From NCBI RefSeq assembly GCF_964204865.1, contig NC_135263.1, positions 15,483,426 to 15,547,425 of the forward strand: a stretch of 64,000 bases of DNA. The letters run 5' to 3'. Of the stretch, positions 35,550 through 63,205 are shown piece after piece (within the stretch, counting starts at the first letter, position 1; each line of letters starts with the position of its first letter). The DNA comes from Styela clava (taxonomy: Eukaryota; Chordata; Ascidiacea; Stolidobranchia; Styelidae). The translations under genes and the position numbers were made by a program. The notes under the pieces were generated by a model. That model ran no database searches, had not been told where the DNA came from, and saw only the letters and a list, made by a program, of their open reading frames with translations.

Positions 35550-35554
35550 GGTAT

Positions 35555-36077
35555 TGTTTGTGTTCCAAGAATTAATACCAATACGATGCTGTTCGAATTA
35601 AAAATCTCCAAACGCAGCGTTTCCTCGGCGTCAATTACTCTCATTGTACACCCATAGATTGAAAGCATTAAAGAAACAAACGCATGACTGCCGACACGGA
35701 GGAAAATCTGCTGAACTTCTGAAACCATTATTTGAAACTGCATTTTGTAACGTAATTGAGGCTGCAAAAATTTTCGCGTTTTTCATTCGTTATAGGCAAT
35801 GAGAAGGTGCATCACGAAATTGTTTTAGTCAATTTCGAAACTTTACTTTTAAAGTTGAATTAAATTGTGTAATTGCGAATAATGAACAACTGTGATTGCT
35901 CATAGAATATTAATACCACTATACTGTACTCAATATGCTGTTTTTTCAATGTCGGGCACTACTAGTTTGGGATATAAATAATCAAAGTGCAAATGTTCAT
36001 GAGTTCAGATGTCCGTGGGTGCAATCTGTATGTGGGTGCAATTGTTCATGGGTTCAAATGTCCGTGGGTGCAAAAGT
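35555..36077. other. Lectin upstream flank and short minisatellite, no gene
   Basis: Positions 35555-35985 match 23563-24010. Positions 35990-36077 hold a tandem motif of about 24 bp ('gggttcaaatgtccgtgggtgc'-like). It resumes after the hAT insertion at 37256-37300. Confidence 0.5.
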
Positions 36078-36085
36078 ATGCAGGT

Positions 36086-37247
36086 CAGTATGTTCCCCAG
36101 CTTTTCTTTTTAGGGGGGGTGTTTCGAAATTTAGGGGGTGGTAAATAATTTGCTATTAGAGATAAAACTAGGCTATTTGTATTCTTAAAAAAATGGTATG
36201 TATTTAAGAAACGATGTACATGAGGGGCCCCCCTTGATTGACGGCGAGCCAAAATCCACAGCAGAATAAAATTGTAGGGCCATAAAAGGGGAGCGAGAAA
36301 AAGTGCGGGACGTCACGGCTGGGGTTCAGGGCGTGCTCAAGCGTCCTGAGAAAATTTTGAGAAATAGGCACCAAAATAGGCTCTAAGCTTGATTTTAGAT
36401 ACACCTAGCATCGCAGTTTGTTATGTAATGAAATCAATAATTATAATATTTAGCTGATAGAATTCCCGGGAAATAGAAAACAAGCACGGCTTTCAACCGT
36501 AAATATATACTACTACGTTTCAACAAGTAATTTGCAACTGATAGTGACTAATGAAGTTACTTGCTCATCTGGCATTGTATGAATGGCTACTTATGGCTTG
36601 CTTGTTACACATTTCACATTTTTTTTGAACATGTTTGTTTGACTTTTGTATGAATTGGGCAATGAATTAAATTTTGAAATACGCGCGTCAACTGATCATA
36701 ATGTTGTATTCCTTCAGAACTGAAATATTTTTTGGTAAGAAGACAAATCGCTGAAGTTTGATTCCTTTTCAATAAAGAAATAACAACGCTGTCATTCATA
36801 TAAAAAACGTCTGTTTTCAGTGCCTAGTTTTCATTTTGTGACATCTTTAAGCTTTCCTAATATACGGCTGATATTTAAAATACTGCAGTGTGTAATCCTA
36901 ATACCCATACGTATACATAAGATACCGGTATAATTCAATTGTTACGAAATGAACGTGCTTAAACTGTGATAATGATGTAACAATAGACGGTATCTAAAAC
37001 TCAAAAGGTACCACTTGAAGGGTTAAACTATTTCACTCAAGTTCGGCGGGCCATTTTAAATCGTCACGCCGGCCGTAATTGGCCCGCAGACTGCGGTTTA
37101 GAATCCCTCATCTACACTGATAAATATGCCATAGTCGTTATATTTGAATACAATTATACTCGAGTTAGGAAATACAGTGTGGAATCGCACCTCAAAATTA
37201 GGGGGGGGGGGGGTTGCAATTTTAGGGGGGGTGTAGGGAAATCACTG
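36086..37247. mobile_element. Non-autonomous hAT element (1162 bp)
   Basis: The ends are CAGTATGTTCCCC and, in reverse complement, CAGTGATTTCCCTA. ATGCAGGT is duplicated at 36078-36085 and 37248-37255, the 8-bp size expected for hAT. Long G runs next to both ends ('ttagggggggtg') are shared between the arms. There is no transposase frame. A decayed end of another hAT element lies inside at about 37040-37112. Confidence 0.8.
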
Positions 37248-37255
37248 ATGCAGGT

Positions 37256-38120
37256 GCAATTGCCCTGAGTGCAAATGTACGTGGGTTCAAAGATAATGGA
37301 ACTGCAATTAAAATATCGTTTAAGAATACGAAAAATTGTGAATATTATGTCTCAAAATGCGTAAGTTTTGTTATGACAAACTTGAAAATTGTGTGGAGGT
37401 GTGCCATGTCTCATAGCAATTGATAAGTAGCTCAGATGTTTTATCGTTGTTCTTTATTTTTATGTATATATAAAAAAAAATGTAGGCCTAACCCAAGCAA
37501 ATCTAATGAGACCTCTCCAGGAAACCAGACATGCATTCAGATCATTTTTTTGTGTTCATCAATCAACCAAACAAAACACACAAAGACTTCATAACTTGTA
37601 TATCGTTGAACAACGACATTGTTCAGTCTTTGAATTCTTTGAAAAAAATCTTTCAAATTCGCATATTATAACGAAGTAATGGCATTTTGCCAACTAGGTG
37701 TTGTTTGTGTTCTAGGAATTGATACCAATACGATCTGTTGTTCGAAATAAAAATCTCCAAACGCGGCGTTTCCTCGGCGTCAATTACTCTCATTGTACAC
37801 CTATATATTAAAGCATTAAAGTAACAAACGCATGATTGCAGCCACGGAGCAAAATCTGCTGAACTTGATAAAATCTGAAAGCGCAAGAACCTATTAATAA
37901 CTCGACAGGACACTGCATTTTGTAATGTAATTGAGGCTGCAAATATTTTCGCGTTTTTCAATCGTTACAGGCAATGAGAAGGTGCATCACGAAATTGATT
38001 TAGTCAATTTTGAAAGTTTATTTTTAAAGTTGAGTTAAGTTGTATAATGTCGAATAATGAACAATTGTGATTGCTCATAGAATACTAATACCGCTATACC
38101 CGATATATTATTTGCCTAAA
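37256..38120. other. Lectin upstream flank (continued), no gene
   Basis: After the end of the minisatellite, 37310-38128 matches the far-upstream flank of the other lectin copies (for example 23130-23990). Only short open frames are present. Confidence 0.45.
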
Positions 38121-41100
38121 TGTCGGGCCAGTGGCGGCGCGTGGTCATTTTGACAACCGGGGCAAGCTACTGCGGGACCAAGTCACCCCCATCTACGGGG
38201 ACAGGATGAGCGCTGTAAGTTCTCCCATCATTTTATGAGTATAAAAACCATTCCATCGGTAACAACCAATCGGCAAAAGCGACAATTTTTAACGATAAGA
38301 AAGTGTCTTTAAAACCGGTCCAAGTCAAGGGATTAATAAATATAGACATAGTTTATTTTGAAACCTCTTTCAAAAGGAAAGGCAATATTTACCCAGATAA
38401 ATACAATGACATATTAACAGAAACTTCGGGAAAGCAGACAAAACCTAAAATAAGGTTTAAAACGTTACTATGAAGAAAGGAAAGGTAATGCAAAGATAAG
38501 GACATGCGTCGCTCACTCATAGATATATATGCTGCTAGACTTCTACTGCTTGAACATATATGCAACACGCCGCGGTTTCTTGGAAGCAAAATGCTCAATA
38601 ACGCGCTGATTAAAGTCATGCATCCCAGGAATAATGTCTCTGTGAATGGATAAAACAGCCAAGGAATTTAATCTATCTTGCTTCATTGTGTTTCTGAGAT
38701 ACGTTTTAATACGCTTCAGCGTGCTGAATGTTCGCTCTGCGTCGGGGGAAGAAATAGGCGTCGTCAAAATGATGTCCAAAAATTTTGCAGACGCCGCAAA
38801 GGTAGTTACTAGAGTGTTATCTATGAGGAACCCATAGAGCGCGCAAGTTGATGTGATGTTCAAAAAAGTTTGATTGGTGTATATACATCGCAATTCATTT
38901 TCCAATTTACCCACGTTTATCATGGGGTAAAATTTGCAGACAGTAGCCAACAAATGGATGGGAAATTGACGTGCAAATTTTGAAAAATTTTTGGGGTTCA
39001 TCAAAGAGAACGCGGCAAGGTGTTCAGTGCGCAGACGATCGCCTATTTGATTCACCAGAATGTCACAGCATTCCTTTGCAGACAAAATCAAACGCTGCGT
39101 TGTTTGCCCGCGGCGTAAAGAAGCACTCCATGTGTCGTCGTATTTTATTGTTTCCCGGATACGAGATACAGCATCGCAGAAGTCTGAAATACACGACTGC
39201 ACAGACGCTCCATCCATTAGCCTTGACTGCAATGCGTCGTATAATACATCCACGTGATAGAATATTGTGGAGAAAACAGCGAGAAAAAATGAAAACTCAC
39301 CATCTTCTAGCAGACGCTTTAGACCTGCCGCCTCCCTCACAGAGCGTTCGTCCCAAACCGGAGAGCTCTGAATGCCATTGAAACACTCAATGAGCTCAGA
39401 CCTAATTTCGGACACGCCCTGCACCACGCGTGATTGGAAGTTCCAACGTGTTGGTGCACAAGCTGGGAGACGGCGGCTACATATCTGGCGAAGGAGGTCA
39501 GATCGCTTCGGCGAAACGGAAAAAAATGAAAAATGAAGAAAACCCCGAAACATTTGCAAAAAATATACGGACGAGAGGGGTATCAAGACACATATTTTTA
39601 ATAACGAGGTTAAATTGGTGTGCATAACAATGTAAAAAATGCTCAAGAGGAAAATCTTCTTTCATATAAACTTGAACACCATGTTTCGACCCACTCATGA
39701 CTGCCGCGCCGTCATAAGTTTGAGCTATCAATTTTGACTTCGCGTTGTAAGGCTGTAACACTTCTTTCAGTACAGCCGATATCCCGCAAGCCGTGCGATC
39801 AACGATTGGTACAAAGCTGTGAAATCTCTCGGTAGGTTTACCATCTTTCACAAACCGAAAAATCACAGCCAGTTGGGAAACGCACGTGATGTCAATTGTC
39901 TCGTCAGACTGAATCGAAAGGAAATGGCAATTCTCAATTTTCAGAGCCAAATGTTGTGAATAAATTTTATACATTGAGTCGAGCAAATCATTTTGGATAT
40001 CCTTAGATGTCCCTTTCGAAACAGTTGCGGCATCAAGATGATCTCTCAATACTGTATCTAGGAATGCGGTGTATTGCACCATATCCAAAAATACCCCTCT
40101 ATTAGAAGAGCCAGCCCGCCATCGTGCCCACGGAGGGACAGCTCGTGACAACCAATGAACTTCAAAACATCTATCAATCGACCGAGAACATGGCGGTTTT
40201 TCTCGACGTTTTGGTTGTGCCGACGAATAGAAACCGCACGTCCTCCATCCAACTGTGCTGCAATATTAACATTTCCGAATTTCGGTATTTTACTGCATTG
40301 TCCAGATGCTCCATAGAAGATTGATGATCCCTGGCACGCTCGGAAAGATGTTTAAGATCTCTAAAACCAAATTTACACCAACGTGAGTCACGGGCGGTAG
40401 CAAAAAGTAGGCAATAAAAACAAAAAAGTGCATTTTTGTCCTCCCTGACACTTTCCTCCGTCATGGGATTGTTCCAGTGAACAATTTTTTGGTTGATAAG
40501 GCCCAAGACGTTGTACCTCTAGTTTTTGTTCCAGCGGCAGCTGCGAAAACGGAGTGCGAAGTAGTGCATCAACCTTATTCATTATGAGGTCTAAGGCTAA
40601 GAAATGCGAAGCCGGAAAGAAGTGAGGAGCTCAAAAGGAATGTGGAAAATTGAAAGCAAATGGACTAAAGGTCTCTAACTGATTCAAAATGCGAAACAAG
40701 CGACAAAAACGAAGGCGAGGAAACTATCAACTCTTCAAGCAACCAACGAACGAGAAGGAATGCGTGAATATGCCAACACGTTGTTGTAAGAAACGTCGGC
40801 ATTGTGTCGTCATAATTTCGGGGCTAGCCCCCGATCGGCCCCGATGATTTAGTAAAAGAAACAGAAAACAAACGAGACAAACGCGGCGAGTGGAAGATAA
40901 AAGAGAGAATACGATATACAATGAGCAACCGGGGCAAAATCGGCCCGTCGACGTTCGGCGAAGGCTTTGCGAGCGAAAAATGAACCATGTCGGGAGAATA
41001 TGGCTAGTGTAGACAGTCTGTGCAACCGATATTGAGGTATTTTTCGAATATTTTTTATTATACCGAAAAAACAACCGGGGCATTGCCCCGGTTGGCCCTA

Positions 41101-41125
41101 TTGACGCGCCGCCACTGTGTCGGGC
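38121..41125. mobile_element. hAT DNA transposon with transposase relic (2989 bp)
   Basis: The element is 38129-41117. Both ends carry the inverted repeat CAGTGGCGGCGCGT (14 of 14 bases), followed after a short gap by a second matching block AACCGGGGCAA. The target duplication TGTCGGGC is perfect (38121-38128 and 41118-41125), and the intact site can be read in the sister flank at 23987-23994 with one mismatch. A minus-strand transposase occupies most of the interior. Confidence 0.95.
38543..40582 (-). pseudogene. hAT transposase (ZMYM/DUF4371 type), four frameshifts
   Basis: Reading 3'-ward on the minus strand, homologous segments follow each other in four frame changes, near 40500, 40255, 40110 and 39530. 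Recognisable parts are the N-terminal region with ALFCFYCLLF, then IRRHNQNVEKNRH, SSNRGVFLDMVQYTAFLD, the DUF4371-like core with the acidic residues in QSDET and TYDGAAVMSG, and the C-terminal dimerisation region SSPDAERTFSTLKRIK with the third acidic residue. All three expected catalytic acids are visible, but no single frame links them. The break near 39530 looks like a 7-base T-rich insertion. Proteins of this group bind the element ends and catalyse excision. This copy is unlikely to make active enzyme. Confidence 0.88.
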
Positions 41126-41676
41126 ACTAGTTTGGGATATGATTAATCAAAGTTTTATAAATACGCATGTGAGTGAAATGTGAAAACTCCTAATGCAAAA
41201 TCTTTGAACCAAGCGTTGTTTTTCAGAACCCGATGCTGACTGGAACTCACGCTGATAAAAGAGTTTTTTGGGATGTCGTGGGAATTTTATGAGTTATTTT
41301 TTTCGCACCGAAAAAGGATGGGATTGTATGTATTGAACAGTTTCAAATAAAGAGAATAAATCATTTAACTTTCCGCTATTTAATTTTAAATAAGATGTCG
41401 CCAAATACTCAAATTTTGTCTATAAATATATTGTCATATATATATATATATATATATCACTGAGCACATTGGTCAGAATTTTAGATTAAAAAAAACAGAA
41501 AAAGTTTTATATATATATTGGGTATTCATGCTGAGTTCAATTTTGTGTTTTTGAAAAATCTGACTTCAACTACAGCAATATTGGATAAAAGTAAAAATTT
41601 AAATTAATATTTCTTTTAAAAATAGTTTTATATGCATAAGCCTATTGAAAATAGAATCATTAGATAAATCTGCATC
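41126..41676 (+). promoter_or_regulatory. Upstream flank of lectin copy 5
   Basis: The sequence is homologous to the 550 bases before copies 1 and 4 and includes an AT-dinucleotide run at about 41434-41458. No clear TATA box is seen. Confidence 0.4.
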
Positions 41677-42894
41677 ATGATAACGATAAAAACGCTGGGT
41701 CTGCTTTTACTTATCAGCTGGTCAAATGCATTTGATGATACTTGGCTTGTATAAGAATTGAAAACTTATTTCATACACTATGTGCCCGAGACGGGACACA
41801 TAAATCAATCAGAATCGAAACATCTCAATGGTCTCCGGGGAAAAGAGGACCAGTTGGAAAGGTGAAATAGGCCGGCCTGGACCCGTCGGGCTTCCGGCTA
41901 TTGTGGATTACAAACGAATTGAAACTGATATAGACGAAAAGATTGCGCCAGGTAAGGTGATATTTCAGTTGGATGAAAGACTGAAAATCACGAAAGACAC
42001 TGTTCCTGTGGTCGAATACGACGGGCTCAACACTTCGAAAATTCGTATTGCTCAACTTCACATCTGTAACAGATGTACCTTCACAATTAGAAAAGCCTGA
42101 CTATTTTCGTAAATAATAGCACAATTATATAATACGTGGAGCTGTTGACTTCGTCTTGTTTAAAAATACTAACACCCTTTTCAGTTATCAGTCAATCAAC
42201 TGCGAACAACAACGCCCTCACCTTGGTGATTGAAAAATTGGAGGAACGAATAAAGATTCTAGAAAGCAGAGAAAGTATGCAGAAAAATGCAACAGAAATC
42301 TTTAAAACAGTACAGAGCTGCGTCCATGTAGACCTCGGTCAATAAAAAAACTTCCAATCGAAAATTCGTCTTCTGAATAATCTTTGTAGTAGGCTAAACA
42401 TTGATTCTTTGTTATCCCCTGGTTCCGATTTTTTCTATTTTAGTTCTATTACGGGTTCGGGGACTGTCTGTGTCAGCCAAGTAAATATACCGCCTTCCCA
42501 TAGGTTTCATTCCCTTCACACAACTTGATATTAGGTAGGGTGATATAATTAGTTACCTCCATATTGATACTCACACTTTTGAAGCGCCGAATCTTCTACA
42601 TAAGCCCATGCCCGCTTACAATACTTGAGAGAAAAATCACCACATGTATTTTCCTATATTATTCAGGGGCCTGTGAGATAAAGTTCGATGGAAAATGCTA
42701 CTTGGTAGAGAGTCTTGATCAAGATGTGACAGGCTATGACAGATGGGAAGCTACATGTGCAGAACGGAATGGCTCACCAGCAAATATTTATTCGGAGAAA
42801 CATTACAATGTCATCATGCGATACCTTCGAGCGAAAATATTTGCAATGAGGAATGTGATTCTTTTATGGGTGGGAATGCGAACAAATCCAGCTG
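41677..42894 (+). pseudogene. Lectin copy 5 (exon 1 broken, exon 4 lost)
   Basis: Exon 1 is 41677-41951, 275 bp against 280 in the intact copies. A 1-bp loss after GATGATACT brings a TAA within a few codons, and a further 4-bp loss removes part of the collagen stretch (about 41856). Exon 2 (42185-42274) and exon 3 (42667 to about 42894) are open and well conserved. Exon 4 is missing: intron 3 runs into the post-gene sequence at about 44735. This copy is nearest to junctophilin and keeps the ancestral convergent arrangement. Confidence 0.88.
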
Positions 42895-43233
42895 GTAATA
42901 TATTTATATATTTTTTCAAGTAAAATTGTTAAAAATGTTTTAACAAAGTCTGCATTTATAACAATTTTTTACGTTTCTTGGTAGTTTTGACCTGATAATC
43001 GGTTTGTAATTTTGTATTCCTGTTCCTATTGTTACCGTATGAGATAAATCGCCTTTCTTTCTTCGACTACCGGAGCAAATTCTTTTTGATTGAATATTGT
43101 TTTTGTCCCTAAAGCGCTATTACTGTTATTTATTCCTAACTTTTCTATGAATCCCATGAGATCTGATATTTCATCCAAAATTTCGCTGTATTAATATTTT
43201 TAATCCGCCAAACATGACGGCCGTCTTCCGTTT

Positions 43234-44509
43234 TGTTTTTACGAACCTGTGCTACGCGAAAGGTTATTTGATACCGGTACGCACTGTAGATTAACCACTA
43301 TGATACCGCTGTGAAGCTAGTAGCAAACCTTCTTCTAATTTTGCGCAGCGGTGCGTTAAATCTCGTTTTTGTGCTCATTAAAAGATGATGTGACAGTTTT
43401 GTGCTTATTGAAGGGTAGTAGTGTAAAACATGGGCGAGTCCAAAATTCCACACAGACAACAATGATTAAGTTTATAGATGGGCTACGGATGGAATACATC
43501 ACGATAAGCAGTAAATTCAAATATATTTTACGGCAATATAAGATTTTTCTTAAATGTCCTTTTTCTTAGATGTTCTTAGATTATAAACAGAACAAGGCTT
43601 AGGTTTGAGTTGTGTGATTAACTCGAGGTGAACTCTTTAAGAATATATAATCAAATGCCTCTTGAGGTGAAGAGAGTGCTGCTGGGCTTTGAAATTTAGC
43701 TAAATTAGCTTTTTTCTCTATACATAATTTTTCCAAATAGGGCCATTTTCGCTACGAGAATACCCTAGGCCTAGATTATAGAAAAAAAGTTCAGGTTCGA
43801 GTTGTGTGAAAAACTTCAGGTTTAATATTAAATAATCAAATCGGATGCCTCTTGAGCGAAAGGGAATGCTGCCGGGCTTCGAAATTTGACTAAATTAGCT
43901 CTTCTCGCTATACGTAGTTCTGAAATTAAGGATGATTAGGTTCGAGCTCCGTGAATTCCAGGTAAACCTCTTTAATATTAATTAAATCAAATCGGATGCC
44001 TCTGGATCTGAAGGGGGTGCTGCTGGGCTTTGAAATTTGGCTGAATCATCTTTTTTTCGCTATACGTAATTTTTCCGAATAAGGACATTTTCGCTATGAG
44101 AATACCCTAGAATATAAAATTAAGAAGGCTTATTTTTTCTTATGGGGTTACGCTGACTCCCCTATTCTTTAATCGCGTCTTCCATCTCCTCTGTTTTGTT
44201 GTACTGTACAAGGGACTTGCTTCAGGAATTGCTCATCTGCTATTTTGAAGGAAGTTGAATAAAATTCGTTTCCCTTTTTCTGTTTTTTCATTGTTTATAA
44301 AGAAATTTATTTTTTGCTTTGTAGATATTAATTTATCCTGAATGATGAATATCTTTCCATTGATGTTATGCTAATTTCGTTTTCTGCATTATTTCGGATG
44401 TAGATAATGACACGCCTCCATTTCAGCTGTCAATATTCACCTTTCCGCTTCGCCGCACACAAAGGTCAAATTGCTACTAGCAGCTTCACAGTGGTCTGTA
44501 GTGAGTAGA
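43234..44509. mobile_element. ~1.3 kb insertion in intron 3 of lectin copy 5
   Basis: This block is absent from intron 3 of the other copies, where the flanking 'ccgttttgt' and 'ggtactaa..gcgg' are close together. Sub-terminal inverted repeats are visible: 'ccgctgtgaagctagtagcaa' near 43308 and its inverse 'ttgctactagcagcttcacag' near 44470. The inside contains the tandem repeat described separately. No transposase is seen and no target duplication could be fixed. Confidence 0.5.
43588..44130. repeat. Three diverged ~150-200 bp tandem units
   Basis: Units start near 43588, 43789 and 43937. Each contains 'aggttcgag' or 'aggtttgag', then 'tcaaat..gatgcctct', 'tgctgctgggcttt' and 'cgctatacgtaatt'. 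Units 1 and 3 also share 'ttttcgctatgagaataccctag'. The order and spacing indicate an old tandem array inside the intron 3 insertion. Confidence 0.65.
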
Positions 44510-44812
44510 CAAGGTACTAATATGCGGTAATCTACTCCGTGTCGATATATATTTGAACATCGCTCTCTTGTTGTTTACTATTAGAGATATATTTAACGAG
44601 CGTTTGTTGAATACCAATTTTATAATTTGTGATCACATTGTAAGAATGTCCAGCATACCATACCTATACTGTAGCAAAATCTTGTGTATATTTTACCTGT
44701 CTCTATGTTACCGGTATAAAGCAAAAAATTGCTTGACTACTTTATATTTTTATCTATTTCATGAGGCATTTTTCTTGGAGCTCATGCTTCAAAACACATA
44801 TCCAAATGTATA

Positions 44813-45774
44813 AATGTTACAAAGTCTACTTCTAACGGTGTAGGAAACCAATGCACAGCAAATAGTTCAGTATCACACGCCAGCACGCGAGTTTAGAATC
44901 TCATTGTTCAAACATATGAATTAAAGCTATAAAGCAATATTCGTATTGGAAACGTTCGTATTCGCCACATCACCCCAAAGACTATACGTTGAATCAGTAC
45001 TCGTTTAACCAACCCCGTGTAACTCCCGATATTTTGTCCCGATGTTGGATTCGCCGTCACGCCCGACTATTACGACGCTCGACAGATTATTGCTTCCGGA
45101 ATCATCGTGCGTTTTCCTGTGTTCTGAAGATGTTGTCTCGCGACAAGATTTAGTGAGTGACTTTATAAATATCCAAATTAGTTGTGCATCAACATTAATA
45201 AAGATTTTATTATAGAATGCAGATTATAAAACAAAAAGAAGAGCAATCATTTGAGAGGGAAGGTGTGTGGGCAAGTGTCAAATATATAAGGCAAGTACAC
45301 GGCGGTTTTAGAGGAGGTAGAACCCTGGGGTCTTCCATTTCCGACCTCTTATTCTGACTTTACATTTTTTTTTGTAGTGCCGGGGGGCGATGAAGTTGTA
45401 TAAACTACTGTAGGGGGGCGATGGTACAAAAAAGTTTGGGGACCACTGCGACATAAACGATGTCAGAGCCAATAGCTGCATAACGGTACACAGCGGTGCA
45501 GACACGCGTCCATGGGTAGGGGTTTTGAAAAGTATCATACTAGCCTGGAAATTAACTATTTGAATATGAGAGATCGCAGCCCTGACTGCCCAACGGACGT
45601 TACATTATAATATTTCAGTTATTGTTAGATTAGTTTAAGACTGGTTTTTATCAATTTTTACCAATGATATATATATTAGTATTTTTTTTTGTTTTATTCG
45701 TGCCTTGGCAGATCACTTATAAAACGCAGTGGTTCGCTATCCCTGATCTATCTCACGACTGCTTGTCAACTAAA
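44813..45774. other. Spacer between lectin 5 and junctophilin, with hAT ends
   Basis: The lectin-block flank is interrupted from about 45009 to 45770. Within this interval the end 'gtttggggaccactg' (to 45448) is a hAT-type terminus, and 'cagtggttcgctatccctga' (from 45727) resembles another. No matching target duplications were found. The minus-strand frame at 45308-45538 is not a recognised protein. Confidence 0.4.
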
Positions 45775-46331
45775 TAGGTATGTGCAAAGTGAAAGTCCGA
45801 ATTTTTCATATTTGTATTTGAGACATCATTATAAATACTAGCATCAGCGATGAAATGAAATATATTATATAATATTTTATATATAAGTAAATCAACACTT
45901 CTCTAAAAATACATTTACATTGACTCATAATCCCGCTGTTTTTTTTTTGTTCATATTGTAACAGGTCACTCAGAACAAGGATCTTGACAAGCAGCCAAAA
46001 GCTTTATAAATCAACGAATGTATACTAAAAATATTTCCATAACATTGAGTGGACACATGCAAATTAGGCATTTTTCAAACGAATTCCCGTTGCCGCTGTT
46101 TTGTAAAAAAAAATATAAAGAAAATGTCTTTGAAGCGCGGAGAAACTCCATTCTCTCAATATTTTCACCAATGCAATTATGCGGCCCGATTTCCACACAG
46201 GATACATATCTTCTGATACAATTTCCAATTCAGATATTAATGAATCGCGTAGACACACGCAGACACACATTGCTTATTGTATACTGGATTCGTGATCCGC
46301 TTTCAAATTTAACTTTTCATCTTATGTTCCG

Positions 46332-62454
<16,123 letters not shown>

Positions 62455-62462
62455 ATATATAC

Positions 62463-63197
62463 CGTGTCCCCCCGAAAATAAGACTGGGTGCTACTTCAAT
62501 TTTCTTTCGAAAATTAACACTAGGGCTTATTTTCGGGAGATGTCTTATATTTTTATTTTTCAAAAACAAAATTAGACAGTAGAGAATTACCGTTTTCCCC
62601 GAAAATAGGATCTACCCTGAAAATGAGACTTATCCTGAATTTTAAAAATGATTTTAATATAAGACCTCCCCTTAAAATAAGACCTAGTCAATAACGCCAG
62701 GTTAATTTGACCTAGTCGATAGCAAGAAATCCTATACGTTTTAAATGATTGGTAATTTATGTTTTGCAGTTGTTTTGAATAAAAACGTGTTGTTGATAAG
62801 TAAATGGATATCAGTTTTCATATTTTGGATATTTGAAAATCTCGTAATTCTCTACTTTTTAATTTTGTTTTTGATAAATAAAAATATAGGACATCCCCCG
62901 AAAATGAGCCCTAGTGTTATTTTTCGGAAAAAAATTGAAATAAGACAGTGTCTTATTTTCGGGGAAACATGGCAGGAGATTTTCTCATATACAAAATATG
63001 AAAACCGATATCCATTTACTTATAAATAACATGTTTTTATCCAGAATAAGTGAAAAATATAGATTATAATCATTTGAAACGTGTAGGAGAGATTTTTTGC
63101 TATTGACTAAGTCAAAAAAAAAATTGCGGTTTTGACTATGGCTTATATTAAAATCATTTTAAAAATCCAGGCTACGTCTTATTTTCGGAGAAACACG
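62463..63197. mobile_element. hAT-like MITE with 8-bp target duplication (735 bp)
   Basis: The left end CGTGTCCCCCCGAAAATAAG and the inverse of the right end (CGTGTTTCTCCGAAAATAAG) form inverted repeats. ATATATAC is duplicated exactly at 62455-62462 and 63198-63205. Further 'ccccgaaaata' and 'tattttcgggg' pairs at about 62593 and 62952 suggest a nested second copy. Fragments of the family lie at 2440-2700, 26622-26870 and 54200-54800. Confidence 0.85.
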
Positions 63198-63205
63198 ATA
63201 TATAC

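Larger units (their letters stand above)
29459..35554 (+). mobile_element. BEL/Pao LTR retrotransposon with 5-bp target duplication
   Basis: The element spans 29464-35549 and is flanked by GGTAT at 29459-29463 and 35550-35554. The two 590-bp LTRs begin TGTTACTG and end CCACA and appear identical by eye. Between them is one long open frame (30140-34783) with gag-like, protease, reverse transcriptase and RNase H regions. The integrase normally encoded at the end of BEL/Pao pol is missing, leaving 176 bases between the stop codon and the 3' LTR. Identical LTRs point to a recent insertion. The element sits in the upstream flank of the lectin block, whose sister copies show the uninterrupted site. 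Confidence 0.95.

Noticed and set aside
38971..39381. 136-codon plus-strand frame
   Set aside because: It is the antisense shadow of the hAT transposase.
45448..45727. Two hAT-like termini read as one element
   Set aside because: They point away from each other and the neighbouring 8-bp sequences do not match, so they cannot be the two ends of one insertion.
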